DNA of 64,000 nt from Microbacterium sp. BLY (lineage in GTDB: Bacteria; Actinomycetota; Actinomycetes; Actinomycetales; Microbacteriaceae), in contig NZ_JAGKSR010000002.1 in the NCBI RefSeq assembly GCF_017939615.1, forward strand, positions 124,001 through 188,000. The letters run 5' to 3'. The position numbers were made by a program, and so were the translations under genes. This document shows, piece after piece, positions 51,911 through 60,439 of the stretch. How positions within the stretch are numbered: position 1 is the stretch's first letter; the number at the start of each line of letters is the position of its first letter. Below the pieces are notes generated by a model, which worked only from the letters and a program-made list of their open reading frames with translations, did no database searches and was not told the origin of the DNA.

Positions 51911-53581
51911 TCAGGAGCGCTCGTCCAGGAGCGTCCGCACGCCCGCCTCGAGTTCGGCGACGGCGGCCGCGGCGGCCTCCGCCGACTCGCCCGTGGCATC
52001 GATGTAGACCTTGAGCTTCGGCTCGGTGCCGCTCGGTCGGACGATCACCCGCGAGCCGTCCGAGAGGCGGTACCGCAGGACATCCCCGGACGGCTGGCCC
52101 GGCGCGCTCCGGAGCAGGTCCTCCGCGGAGCCGATCGAGCGTCCGCCGATCTGCGTCGGCGGAAGCGAACGCAGCGAGAGCATGACCGTGCCGATGAGGG
52201 AGAGATCGGCGACGCGCACCGACACCTGCGCGCTCGCGAAGTGGCCGTACGTGTCGCCGACCTCGCGGACGAGGTCGGCGAGGGTCAGGCCGCGCTCCTG
52301 TGCCTCCGCGGCGAGTCCGAGCACCGCGACGGCCGCCGAGATGCCGTCCTTGTCGCGCACGGTCTCCGGGTTCACCAGATAGCCGAGCGCCTCCTCGAAT
52401 CCGAACACGATGCCGGGGGCACGCGAGATCCACTTGAAGCCCGTGAGCGTCTCGTGGAAGTCCAGGCCGTGGTGCGCGGCGATCGCGCCGAGGCCGGGGG
52501 AGGACACCAGCGAGCAGGCCAGGGAGGCACCGGGCGTGCCGGCGGCGGCGCGTGCGGCGCGCGCGCCGAGCAGCAGACCCACCTCGTTGCCCGTCAGCCG
52601 TCGCCACCCGTCCGGGGCGGAATCGTCCGGGATCGCCACGGCGAGACGATCGGCATCGGGATCGTTGGCGAGGATGAAGTCCGCCTTCGTCCTCCGCGCC
52701 TTCGCGAAGGCGAGGTCCATGGCCCCCGGCTCCTCCGGATTCGGGAAGGACACCGTGCGGAAGGTCGCGTCCGGGTGCAGCTGCTCGTCGACGACCAGGG
52801 GGCGCGGGTATCCGGCGGTGTCGAGGATGCGGGCGAACGTCTCCCAGCCGACCCCGTGCATCGCCGTGTAGACCCAGCGGAGGCGACGGGCCGCGGCGGG
52901 AGCCGGGGCGACGGCCGCGGTGGCGGCGACGTACGCCTCGACGAGGTCCTCGCCCGCGGTCTCGTAGGCCGTCGACCGCGGCAGTGCGCGTGCGTCCGCG
53001 GTGTCGGCGATGCGCTGGATGTGCGCCGCGATCTCGGCGTCCGCGGGAGCGACGATCTGCGAGCCCGCGTCGGCACCGCCGAGGTACACCTTGTAGCCGT
53101 TGTCGTCCGGCGGGTTGTGGCTCGCGGTCACCATGACGCCCGCGTCGGCGCCGAGGTGCCGCACGGCGAAGGCCAGCACCGGCGTCGGCAAGAGGCGGGG
53201 GAGCAGGATCGCGCGCAGCCCCGCACCGGCGAAGAGCTCCGCCGAGTCCTGGGCGAACACCCGGGAGTTGCGCCGCCCGTCGTAGCCGATGACGACGGTG
53301 GGCGTCGCCCCGCCGGCGCGCTCCCGCAGATACGCCGCGAAGCCGGCCGCGGCCTGCGACACGAGCAGGCGGTTCATCCGGTTGCTCCCGGCGCCGAGGG
53401 CGCCGCGCAGGCCTGCGGTCCCGAAGGCCAGGCGACTGCCGAAGCGGTCGTCGAGGTCGGCTGCGGCGGCGTCGTCGCCCGCGGCGGCACGCGTGACGAT
53501 GCCCGCGAGCTCGTCGCGGGTCTGCGGATCGGGGTCCTGGCGCAGCCAGGCGCGGGCCTGGGCGAGACGCTCCTCGCTCAC
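51911..53581 (-). CDS. pmmB: Phosphomannomutase/phosphoglucomutase-family enzyme
   Basis: A 556-residue alpha-D-phosphohexomutase. The phospho-Ser is in VMVTASHNPPDDNGYKVY, the metal loop is NDPDADRLAVAIPD, the sugar-binding loop is GFEEALGYLV, and the phosphate site is RPSGTEPKLKVYI. Residues ahead of the active site give the long form. The operon with purine nucleoside phosphorylase suggests a phosphopentomutase role (ribose-1-P to ribose-5-P). The same pair deoD-pmmB occurs in Mycobacterium tuberculosis. GTG start overlaps the deoD stop (GTGA). Confidence 0.88.
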   Translation of the reverse strand: MSEERLAQARAWLRQDPDPQTRDELAGIVTRAAAGDDAAAADLDDRFGSRLAFGTAGLRGALGAGSNRMNRLLVSQAAAGFAAYLRERAGGATPTVVIGYDGRRNSRVFAQDSAELFAGAGLRAILLPRLLPTPVLAFAVRHLGADAGVMVTASHNPPDDNGYKVYLGGADAGSQIVAPADAEIAAHIQRIADTADARALPRSTAYETAGEDLVEAYVAATAAVAPAPAAARRLRWVYTAMHGVGWETFARILDTAGYPRPLVVDEQLHPDATFRTVSFPNPEEPGAMDLAFAKARRTKADFILANDPDADRLAVAIPDDSAPDGWRRLTGNEVGLLLGARAARAAAGTPGASLACSLVSSPGLGAIAAHHGLDFHETLTGFKWISRAPGIVFGFEEALGYLVNPETVRDKDGISAAVAVLGLAAEAQERGLTLADLVREVGDTYGHFASAQVSVRVADLSLIGTVMLSLRSLPPTQIGGRSIGSAEDLLRSAPGQPSGDVLRYRLSDGSRVIVRPSGTEPKLKVYIDATGESAEAAAAAVAELEAGVRTLLDERS

Positions 53582-54411
53582 AGCGCCTCGACCACCCGCG
53601 CGAGGAGGGCGGAGATCACCGGCTCCGCCTCGCGTCCGGCCTCGATGACCTCGGCGTGGCTGAGCGGCGTCTGCTGGATGCCCGCGGCGAGGTTCGTGAT
53701 GAGCGAGAACCCGAGGATCTCCATGCCGGCCTCGCGCGCCGCGATGGCCTCCAGCGCCGTCGACATGCCGACGATGTGCCCGCCGATGTGCTTCGCCATC
53801 TGGACCTCGGCCGGGGTCTCGTAGTGCGGGCCGCGGAACTGCGTGTACACGCCCTCGTCGAGGGAGGGGTCGACCGTGCGGGCGATGTCGCGCAGGCGCT
53901 TCGCGTAGAGGTCGGTGAGGTCGATGAACGTCGCGCCCTCCAGCGGGGAGTCGGCGGTGAGGTTGATGTGGTCGCTGATGAGCACGGGCTGGCCGGGCTT
54001 CCAGGTCTCGCGGATGCCGCCGGCGCCGTTGGTGAGGACCATGATCGAGGCGCCGGTCGCGGCCGCCGTGCGGACGCTGTGGACGACCCGGCGGACGCCG
54101 TGGTTCTCGTAGTAGTGCGTGCGGGCGCCGATGACGAGGACGTTCTTCCCGCCCGGGGTGCGGATGCTGCGCAGCGTCCCGACGTGGCCCTCCAGCGCGG
54201 GCTTCGAGAAGCCCGTCACCTCGGTCGCCGGGATCGTGGCGACGGTCTCGCCGATGAGGTCGGCCGCCTTGCCCCAGCCGCTGCCGAGCGTGAGGGCGAT
54301 GTCGTGCTTCTCGACGCCTGTCAGCCGCGCGATGTCGGCGGCGGCTTCGGCGGCGACCTCGAACGGGTTCGCGGCGGGGTCGTCGAGGGGGTTGCTGTGG
54401 GTTTCAGGCAT
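53578..54411 (-). CDS. deoD: Purine-nucleoside phosphorylase
   Basis: A 277-residue PNP of the trimeric class (punA type): ALTLGSGWGKAADLIGE, EVTGFSKPALEGHVG, ARTHYYENHGVRRVVHSVRTA, LTNGAGGIRETW and GPHYETPAEVQMAK. It releases hypoxanthine or guanine and ribose-1-phosphate. It heads the operon deoD-mutase-HPr with a leaderless-type TAGAGT box. The symbol follows mycobacterial usage; the fold is not that of E. coli hexameric DeoD. Confidence 0.93.
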   Translation of the reverse strand: MPETHSNPLDDPAANPFEVAAEAAADIARLTGVEKHDIALTLGSGWGKAADLIGETVATIPATEVTGFSKPALEGHVGTLRSIRTPGGKNVLVIGARTHYYENHGVRRVVHSVRTAAATGASIMVLTNGAGGIRETWKPGQPVLISDHINLTADSPLEGATFIDLTDLYAKRLRDIARTVDPSLDEGVYTQFRGPHYETPAEVQMAKHIGGHIVGMSTALEAIAAREAGMEILGFSLITNLAAGIQQTPLSHAEVIEAGREAEPVISALLARVVEAL

Positions 54412-54417
54412 GGATCC

Positions 54418-54423
54418 ACTCTA
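54418..54423 (-). promoter_or_regulatory. Leaderless -10 box TAGAGT for deoD
   Basis: TAGAGT ends 6 bases before the ATG at 54411. Confidence 0.6.
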
Positions 54424-54468
54424 GGAAGTGGCAGGCTCCGGTGCCAGGATTGCGGAAGAATGGAGAGC

Positions 54469-55908
54469 ATGTCTTCCACCACTTTCGAGCGCACTCAGCG
54501 CGTCGCCGTCCTCGGCGGCGGACCCGGCGGTTACGAGGCGGCCCTGGCGGCCGCCCAGCTCGGAGCGGAGGTCACCCTCGTCGAGCGCGTCGGTGTCGGC
54601 GGATCGGCCGTGCTCACCGACGTGGTGCCGTCGAAGAGCCTCATCGCGACCGCGGACGCCGCCGTCGCGATCTCCGAGGCGAGCGACCTCGGTGTGAACT
54701 TCTACGCCAAGGGGGAGAACGGGAAGCCTCTCAAGCCGGAGATCGCCATCAACCTCGCCGCGGTGAACAAGCGCCTCGTCGCGCTCGCCGGACAGCAGTC
54801 CGAGGACATGCGCACGACCCTGCTCGACGCCGGCGTCCGGATCCTGTCCGGGCACGGCCGACTGGAGGGGCCGAACGCCATCGTCGTCTCCACCGGCGAG
54901 CGCGGCACCGACTTCGACCGGGTCGAGGCCGACACGATCGTCGTGGCGGTCGGCGCCTCGCCGCGGGAACTCGACTCCGCGAAGCCCGACGGCAAGCGCA
55001 TCCTCACCTGGACCCAGCTCTACGACATGAAGGCGCTGCCGGAGCACCTCATCGTCGTCGGCTCCGGTGTGACGGGGGCCGAGTTCGCCTCGGCCTACAT
55101 GAACCTCGGCGCGAAGGTCACCCTGGTCTCCAGCCGCGAGCAGGTGCTCCCCGGCGAGGACCAGGATGCCGCACGCGTGCTGGAGAAGGTGTTCAAGCGG
55201 GGCGGCATGCAGGTGCTGTCGAAGTCGCGGGCCGAGAAGGTCGAGGTCGTCGGCGACGGCGTCACCGTGACCCTGTCGGACGGCCGCACGGTCGAGGGCA
55301 GCCACTGCCTCATGGCCGTCGGCTCGATCCCCAACACGGCCGGCATCGGGCTGGAGGAGGCGGGCGTCGAGCTCGACGACTCCGGTCATGTCCGGGTGAA
55401 CCGCGTCGCGCGCACCTCGGTGCCGAACGTGTACGCGGTGGGGGACTGCACGAACTTCTTCCCGCTGGCCTCGGTGGCCTCGATGCAGGGACGGACGGCG
55501 GTGTTCCACGCGCTGGGCGACATCGTCATCCCGCTCGAGCTCATCAAGATCACGTCCAACATCTTCACGGCTCCGGAGATCGCCACCGTCGGCTACGGCG
55601 TGAAGGACGTGGAGGACGGCTTGGCGGACGGCATGGTCTACAAGCTTCCCCTCGCCGCGAACCCGCGCGCGAAAATGATGGGCATCAAGGACGGCTTCGT
55701 CAAGCTCATCGCCCGCAAGGGCTCCGGCACCGTCATCGGCGGTGTGATCGTGGCGCCGAAGGCCTCGGAGCTGATCTATCCGATCGCGATCGCGGTGGAG
55801 CGGCGCCTCACCGTCGACCAGGTCTCCCGCGTGTTCGCCGCGTACCCCTCGCTCTCGAGCAGCATCACCGACGCCAGCCGCGCGATGCACCTCGTCAACA
55901 TCTCCTGA
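54469..55908 (+). CDS. lpdA: LpdA-like NAD(P)H-quinone dehydrogenase (flavoprotein disulfide reductase family)
   Basis: A 479-residue flavoprotein. FAD motif VAVLGGGPGGYEAALAAAQLG, second Rossmann motif VVGSGVTGAEFASAYMNLG, the FAD site VYAVGDCTN, and a C-terminal dimer domain ending SSSITDASRAMHLV. The redox CxxxxC is missing: GGSAVLTDVVPSKSL stands where lipoamide dehydrogenase has GGTCLNVGCIPSKAL. It therefore cannot act on lipoamide; M. tuberculosis LpdA, also unusual at this site, reduces quinones. An ATG at 54460 is an alternative start. Confidence 0.88.
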   Translation: MSSTTFERTQRVAVLGGGPGGYEAALAAAQLGAEVTLVERVGVGGSAVLTDVVPSKSLIATADAAVAISEASDLGVNFYAKGENGKPLKPEIAINLAAVNKRLVALAGQQSEDMRTTLLDAGVRILSGHGRLEGPNAIVVSTGERGTDFDRVEADTIVVAVGASPRELDSAKPDGKRILTWTQLYDMKALPEHLIVVGSGVTGAEFASAYMNLGAKVTLVSSREQVLPGEDQDAARVLEKVFKRGGMQVLSKSRAEKVEVVGDGVTVTLSDGRTVEGSHCLMAVGSIPNTAGIGLEEAGVELDDSGHVRVNRVARTSVPNVYAVGDCTNFFPLASVASMQGRTAVFHALGDIVIPLELIKITSNIFTAPEIATVGYGVKDVEDGLADGMVYKLPLAANPRAKMMGIKDGFVKLIARKGSGTVIGGVIVAPKASELIYPIAIAVERRLTVDQVSRVFAAYPSLSSSITDASRAMHLVNIS

Positions 55909-55926
55909 TCCGAGACCCGGTCTCAC

Positions 55927-55970
55927 GCCGAGACCCCGGGCTGCATACGTCTGCAACCCGGGGTCTCGGC
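55927..55970. terminator. Bidirectional terminator hairpin
   Basis: A perfect 14-bp stem (55927-55940 with 55957-55970) with a 16-base loop, between the convergent lpdA and biotin carboxylase genes. Confidence 0.8.
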
Positions 55971-55989
55971 GATTGAGCGGGTTCTCGGC

Positions 55990-57756
55990 TCAGGAGATCG
56001 TGAGGAGCTGGTGACCGGCGGCGACCGTGGCCCCCGCATCGGCGTTGATGTTGCCGACGACGCCGTCCTTGTGCGCCTGCAGCGGCTGCTCCATCTTCAT
56101 GGCCTCGAGGACGACGACGAGGTCGCCCTTGACGACCTGCTGCCCCTCCTCGACGGCGACCTTGACGACCGTGGCCTGCATGGGCGACTTCACCGCGTCG
56201 CCCGACGCACCGGCGTTGGCGACGGTGGCGTGGCTGCGGCGCGACGGCGGGACGGCCGCCGGGCGACCCGTGGTCCCCGGCACTGTCGCGACGCGATCAG
56301 GAAGGCTGACCTCCAGGCGCTTGCCGCCCACCTCGACCACGACCGTGTGCCGGGCGTTCGCGGGAGCCGGAGCCTCGAGCTCGCCGTCCCATGCGGGGAT
56401 GTCGTTGTCGAACTCCGTCTCGATCCAGCGCGTGTAGACGCCGAACGTCCCGTCCTCGGCCGTGAAGGCGGGGTCGCGGACGACCTTGCGGTGGAACGGG
56501 ATGACGGTGGGAAGGCCCGCGACCTCGAACTCGTCGAGGGCCCGGCGCGAACGCTCCAGCGCCTCGGCGCGGTCCTTGCCGGTGACGATGATCTTCGCCA
56601 GCAGCGAGTCGAACGCGCCCGAGACCGCGTCCCCGGCGGTGACGCCGGAGTCGAGGCGGATGCCCGGGCCGCCGAACGTCTTGAAGACGTGGATGGGGCC
56701 CGGCTGGGGGAGGAACCCGCGGCCGGGGTCCTCGCCGTTGATGCGGAACTCGATGGAGTGGCCCTGCGGCTGCGGATCGTCGTAGTCGATCGTGCCGCCC
56801 GCGGCGATGCGGAACTGCTCGCGGACCAGGTCGATGCCGGTGACCTCTTCGGACACGGGGTGCTCGACCTGCAGACGGGTGTTCACCTCGAGGAAGGACA
56901 CGGTGCCGTCGGCGCCGATCAGGAACTCGCAGGTGCCGGCGCCCACGTAGCCGACCTCCTTGAGGATGGCCTTCGAGGCCGAGTAGAGCTTCTCGTTCTG
57001 CTCGGGCGTCAGGAAGGGGGCGGGAGCCTCCTCCACGAGCTTCTGGTGGCGGCGCTGCAGGGAGCAGTCGCGGGTGGAGATGATGACGACGTTGCCCTCG
57101 GCATCGGCGAGGCACTGGGTCTCGACGTGGCGGGGCTTGTCGAGGTACTTCTCCACGAAGCACTCGCCGCGACCGAACGCGGCCACGGCCTCGCGCGTCG
57201 CGGACTCGAACAGCTCTTCGACCTCGTCCAGTTCGCGGGCGACCTTGAGGCCGCGTCCGCCGCCGCCGTACGCGGCCTTGATCGCGATCGGGAGACCGTA
57301 CTCCTTCGCGAAGGCCACGACCTCGTCGGCTCCGGAGACCGGACCGGGGGTGCCAGGGGCGAGCGGGGCGCCGACCTTCTCGGCGACGTGGCGGGCGGTG
57401 ACCTTGTCGCCGAGCGCCTCGATGGCCTCCGGGGAGGGGCCGATCCAGGTCATGCCCGCGTCGATCACGGCGCGAGCAAATTCGGCGTTCTCGGCGAGGA
57501 ACCCGTAGCCGGGGTGCACGGCGTCGGCGCCGGCGCGGCGGGCGACGGAGAGGATCTTCTCGATCTGGAGGTAGGTCTCCCCGCTGGTCGCGCCGCCGAG
57601 CGCGTAGGCCTCGTCGGCCAGGCGCACGTGCAGAGCGTCACGATCCTGATCGGCGTAGACGGCGACCGAGGCGATCCCGGAGTCACGAGCGGCACGGACG
57701 ATGCGGACGGCGATCTCGCCGCGGTTGGCGACGAGCACCTTCGCGATTTCAGGCAT
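55990..57756 (-). CDS. accA3: Acetyl/propionyl-CoA carboxylase alpha subunit (biotin carboxylase + BCCP)
   Basis: A 588-residue fusion. The biotin carboxylase part (1-450) has [19 protein letters not shown], the ATP loop [26 protein letters not shown] and [22 protein letters not shown]. The C-terminal biotinyl domain carries Lys in [11 protein letters not shown] (about residue 555). It carboxylates biotin for the beta subunits; partner beta and epsilon genes lie at 62.9-64 kb. Start at 57756 is supported by a TAGGCT box 7 bases upstream. Confidence 0.95.
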   Translation of the reverse strand: MPEIAKVLVANRGEIAVRIVRAARDSGIASVAVYADQDRDALHVRLADEAYALGGATSGETYLQIEKILSVARRAGADAVHPGYGFLAENAEFARAVIDAGMTWIGPSPEAIEALGDKVTARHVAEKVGAPLAPGTPGPVSGADEVVAFAKEYGLPIAIKAAYGGGGRGLKVARELDEVEELFESATREAVAAFGRGECFVEKYLDKPRHVETQCLADAEGNVVIISTRDCSLQRRHQKLVEEAPAPFLTPEQNEKLYSASKAILKEVGYVGAGTCEFLIGADGTVSFLEVNTRLQVEHPVSEEVTGIDLVREQFRIAAGGTIDYDDPQPQGHSIEFRINGEDPGRGFLPQPGPIHVFKTFGGPGIRLDSGVTAGDAVSGAFDSLLAKIIVTGKDRAEALERSRRALDEFEVAGLPTVIPFHRKVVRDPAFTAEDGTFGVYTRWIETEFDNDIPAWDGELEAPAPANARHTVVVEVGGKRLEVSLPDRVATVPGTTGRPAAVPPSRRSHATVANAGASGDAVKSPMQATVVKVAVEEGQQVVKGDLVVVLEAMKMEQPLQAHKDGVVGNINADAGATVAAGHQLLTIS

Positions 57757-57763
57757 GGTTGCC

Positions 57764-57769
57764 AGCCTA
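57764..57769 (-). promoter_or_regulatory. Leaderless -10 box TAGGCT for the carboxylase gene
   Basis: TAGGCT ends 7 bases before the ATG at 57756. The gap to maf also holds an A/T-rich patch (57786-57823) that may contain further promoter elements. Confidence 0.6.
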
Positions 57770-57834
57770 GCGAGTAGCATCCCGATACTTTTGACGACTC
57801 TCGACAAGAAAGAGGGAAAAACGTGGAGGGGAGT

Positions 57835-58470
57835 CTACGACCACAGATCCGTCCACCGGACCCCCAGGTCGGCCGCGAGGCGGCGCACGGTGGACAGTGA
57901 CATCCCGACGACCGTCGAGGGATCCCCCTCGACGCGGGTGATGAAGGCGCCGCCGAGGCTGTCCACGGTGAAGGCGCCAGCGACATGGAGCGGCTCCCCC
58001 GAGGCCACGTAGGCCGCGATCTCCTCCTCGCACACGTCATCGGCGAACGTCACCGCGGCGTCGGCGACCGCGGTCGCCTCGACGGGGGCGGCCCCCGGCG
58101 CGACACGGAACACCGAGTGCCCGGAGTGCAGCACCCCGGTCGCGCCGCGCATCTCCCGCCACCGTCGCGTGGCCTCTTCGGCGGTATAGGGCTTGCCGTA
58201 GACGCGGTCCCCGAGCGCGAACATCGAATCCCCGCCGATCACGATGCCGTCGAAGTCGCCCTCGGCGGCCAGTCGCTCCGCGACCGCGGCCGCCTTGGCC
58301 CGGGCGAGCAGCAGCACGAGGTCGGCAGGGGCCAGGGGGCCCATGCGCTCCTCGGCGGCGGTCGCGAGGGCGTCCTCGTCCACATCGGGGGAGAGGGTGA
58401 GGGGTTCGATGCCCGCCTGGCGCAGCAGCATGAGCCGGGCGGGGGAAGTCGAGGCGAGGCAGACGCGCAT
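57835..58470 (-). CDS. maf: Maf-family nucleoside triphosphate pyrophosphatase
   Basis: A 211-residue Maf protein that removes pyrophosphate from non-canonical or modified nucleotides. The substrate loop is LASTSPARLMLLRQAG, then a DEDAL region, VIGGDSMFALGDRVYGKP and GAFTVDSLGGAFI. ATG 58470 is chosen over a GTG 3 codons upstream because a TACGGT box ends 7 bases before it. Confidence 0.92.
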   Translation of the reverse strand: MRVCLASTSPARLMLLRQAGIEPLTLSPDVDEDALATAAEERMGPLAPADLVLLLARAKAAAVAERLAAEGDFDGIVIGGDSMFALGDRVYGKPYTAEEATRRWREMRGATGVLHSGHSVFRVAPGAAPVEATAVADAAVTFADDVCEEEIAAYVASGEPLHVAGAFTVDSLGGAFITRVEGDPSTVVGMSLSTVRRLAADLGVRWTDLWS

Positions 58471-58477
58471 GGAGACC

Positions 58478-58483
58478 ACCGTA
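58478..58483 (-). promoter_or_regulatory. Leaderless -10 box TACGGT for maf
   Basis: TACGGT ends 7 bases before the maf ATG. It shares two base pairs with the box of the divergent gene. Confidence 0.6.
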
Positions 58484-58487
58484 TCCT
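58482..58487 (+). promoter_or_regulatory. Leaderless -10 box TATCCT for the RNA methyltransferase gene
   Basis: TATCCT ends 6 bases before the ATG at 58494. It overlaps the maf box by two base pairs, so both promoters occupy the same DNA. Confidence 0.6.
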
Positions 58488-58493
58488 CGAAGG

Positions 58494-59738
58494 ATGACTT
58501 CCTCCGCAGCCGACGTGCTCGATCTCGACATCACCGGCATCGCCCACGGAGGCACGTTCGTCGCCCGACACGAGGGCCGCGTGGTCTTCGTGTCCGATGC
58601 GATCCCGGGCGAGCGGGTGCGAGCCCGTCTCCTGGAGTCCGCCGCGGGGGCCGGCGACGCGGACACGCGGAGCTTCTGGCGGGCGGAGACCGTCGAGGTC
58701 CTGGAGGCGTCGCCGCACCGCCGGCCGCACATCTGGGCGGAGGCGGACGTCACGCACGACCCGGCGGACCGACCGGGCGGTGCGGATCTTGGTCACATCG
58801 AGCTCGGGCAGCAGCGGGTCCTCAAGCGGCAGGTGCTGACCGAGGCTCTCGACCGCTTCGCCGGACCGGGTCTCGAGGCGCCGGAGATCGAGGCCGTGGA
58901 GTCCGGGGACGGCACGGGATGGCGCACGCGGATGACTCTCCACGTGGACGACGACGGCCGCGTCGGTCCGTTCGCGGCCCGCAGCCATCGCATCGTGCCG
59001 GTGTCGTCGTATCCGCTCGCGCGACCGGCGATCGCGGAGGCCGCGCTCGCACTGGGAGCGGAGCGGCCGGGCCGCATCGACCTCGTCGAGCCTGCGGACG
59101 GCCGGGTGCGGATCCTGCGTCACCCGGAGGCGGCGCGGCGATCGGCGCGAGACCGCCGGGCGCGGCCCACGCCGGAGGTCGTGCAGGAGCGGGTCGGCGA
59201 CCGCGGGTTCGCCGTCGACGCCGGAGGATTCTGGCAGGTGCACCCGCGGGCCGCGTCCGTCCTCGACGGCGCCGTCTACGGCCTGCTCGACGGGCACGTG
59301 GAGCCGGACGCGACGCACTATGACCTGTACGGGGGCGTCGGCCTGTTCGCCCGCACGCTCGCGGATCTCGGCGGCACGGACATCGTCACGGTGGAGTCGA
59401 GCCGGCGGGCCACGGAGCACGCGGCCGCCAATCTCGCCCCGCTCGAGGTGAGCGCCGTCACCGCCCGGGTCGACCGCTTCCTGCAGCAGCCCCGCGGCGC
59501 GGGCGCGACGGGGGCCGTCGTGCTCGACCCGCCCCGCTCCGGCGCCGGTCGTGCGGTGGTCGAGGGGGTGCATGCGATGGCGCCGTCGGCGATCGCGTAC
59601 GTGGCGTGCGATCCGGTCGCCCTCGCCCGTGATCTCGGCACGTTCCGGGGCCTCGGCTGGCGGGTGGACACGCTCCGCGGGTTCGACCTGTTCCCGCACT
59701 CGCACCACTTCGAGGTCGTCGCGCTGCTCACTCGGTGA
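58494..59738 (+). CDS. TrmA/RumA-family RNA (uracil-5-)methyltransferase with TRAM domain
   Basis: A 414-residue enzyme. N-terminal TRAM domain (LDLDITGIAHGGTFVARHEGRVVFV), then a SAM-dependent methyltransferase with YDLYGGVGLFARTLA (SAM site), VLDPPRSGAGRAVVE and the catalytic Cys in IAYVACDPVALARDL. The Fe-S cluster cysteines of RlmD are missing: GGADLGHIELGQQRVLK stands where others have GGC. The target is probably a U in 23S rRNA or tRNA. Confidence 0.9.
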   Translation: MTSSAADVLDLDITGIAHGGTFVARHEGRVVFVSDAIPGERVRARLLESAAGAGDADTRSFWRAETVEVLEASPHRRPHIWAEADVTHDPADRPGGADLGHIELGQQRVLKRQVLTEALDRFAGPGLEAPEIEAVESGDGTGWRTRMTLHVDDDGRVGPFAARSHRIVPVSSYPLARPAIAEAALALGAERPGRIDLVEPADGRVRILRHPEAARRSARDRRARPTPEVVQERVGDRGFAVDAGGFWQVHPRAASVLDGAVYGLLDGHVEPDATHYDLYGGVGLFARTLADLGGTDIVTVESSRRATEHAAANLAPLEVSAVTARVDRFLQQPRGAGATGAVVLDPPRSGAGRAVVEGVHAMAPSAIAYVACDPVALARDLGTFRGLGWRVDTLRGFDLFPHSHHFEVVALLTR

Positions 59739-59767
59739 GCGCATTCCCGGGCCCCCACGCGACTCAG

Positions 59768-59773
59768 TAGGCT
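59768..59773 (+). promoter_or_regulatory. Leaderless -10 box TAGGCT
   Basis: TAGGCT ends 6 bases before the ATG of the NarL-type regulator at 59780. Confidence 0.6.
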
Positions 59774-59779
59774 GAGGGC

Positions 59780-60439
59780 ATGAGCACCGTCGCCCTCATC
59801 GACGACCACGAGTCCGTCCGCCTCGGCCTCGAGGCCGCGTGCGCCAGGGACGGCCATGCCGTGGTGTTCTCGGGAAGCACGGTCGGCTCGTACCTCTCCT
59901 GGCGCTCCGCGACGGGGGCCCCGCCGGCGGACGTCGTGGTCCTCGACCTCACATTGGGCGACGGGACGACGGTGACGGAGAACGTGACGTCGCTGGTCGC
60001 CGACGGCGCCAGCGTCGTGATCCACAGCGTCGCCGACCGCCCCGCCGCGGTCCGCGAAGCGCTCGCGGCCGGTGCCGCCGGAGTCGTCAGCAAGTCGTCC
60101 GCCCTCGACGACGTCCTGGACGCGATCCGCACGGTCGCCCAGGGCGAGGCGCTGAACAACGTGGAGTGGGCGAGCGCCGTCGACGGCGACCGTGCCTTCG
60201 CCGACGCGCAGCTGTCCACGAGGGAGCGCGAGGTGCTGCGGCTGTACGCCACAGGACTGCCCCTGAAGGCGGTGGCGGAGCGGCTCGGCGTCGCGTACTC
60301 CACCGCCAAGGAGAACATCACCCGCATCCGCGTGAAGTACGTCGAGGTCGGGCGGCCCGCGCCCACGAAGGTGGACCTGCTGCGACGCGCGATGGAGGAC
60401 GGCATCGTGACGGCCGACGGGGCGCCGAGTGCCCGCTGA
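59780..60439 (+). CDS. NarL/LuxR-family response regulator
   Basis: A 219-residue regulator. The receiver has DDHE and the phospho-Asp in VVLDLTLGDG, with Lys in VSKSSALDDV. The C-terminal LuxR-type HTH is LSTREREVLRLYATGLPLKAVAERLGVAYSTAKENI. First gene of a three-gene operon; its stop overlaps the kinase start by 11 bases. Confidence 0.93.
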   Translation: MSTVALIDDHESVRLGLEAACARDGHAVVFSGSTVGSYLSWRSATGAPPADVVVLDLTLGDGTTVTENVTSLVADGASVVIHSVADRPAAVREALAAGAAGVVSKSSALDDVLDAIRTVAQGEALNNVEWASAVDGDRAFADAQLSTREREVLRLYATGLPLKAVAERLGVAYSTAKENITRIRVKYVEVGRPAPTKVDLLRRAMEDGIVTADGAPSAR

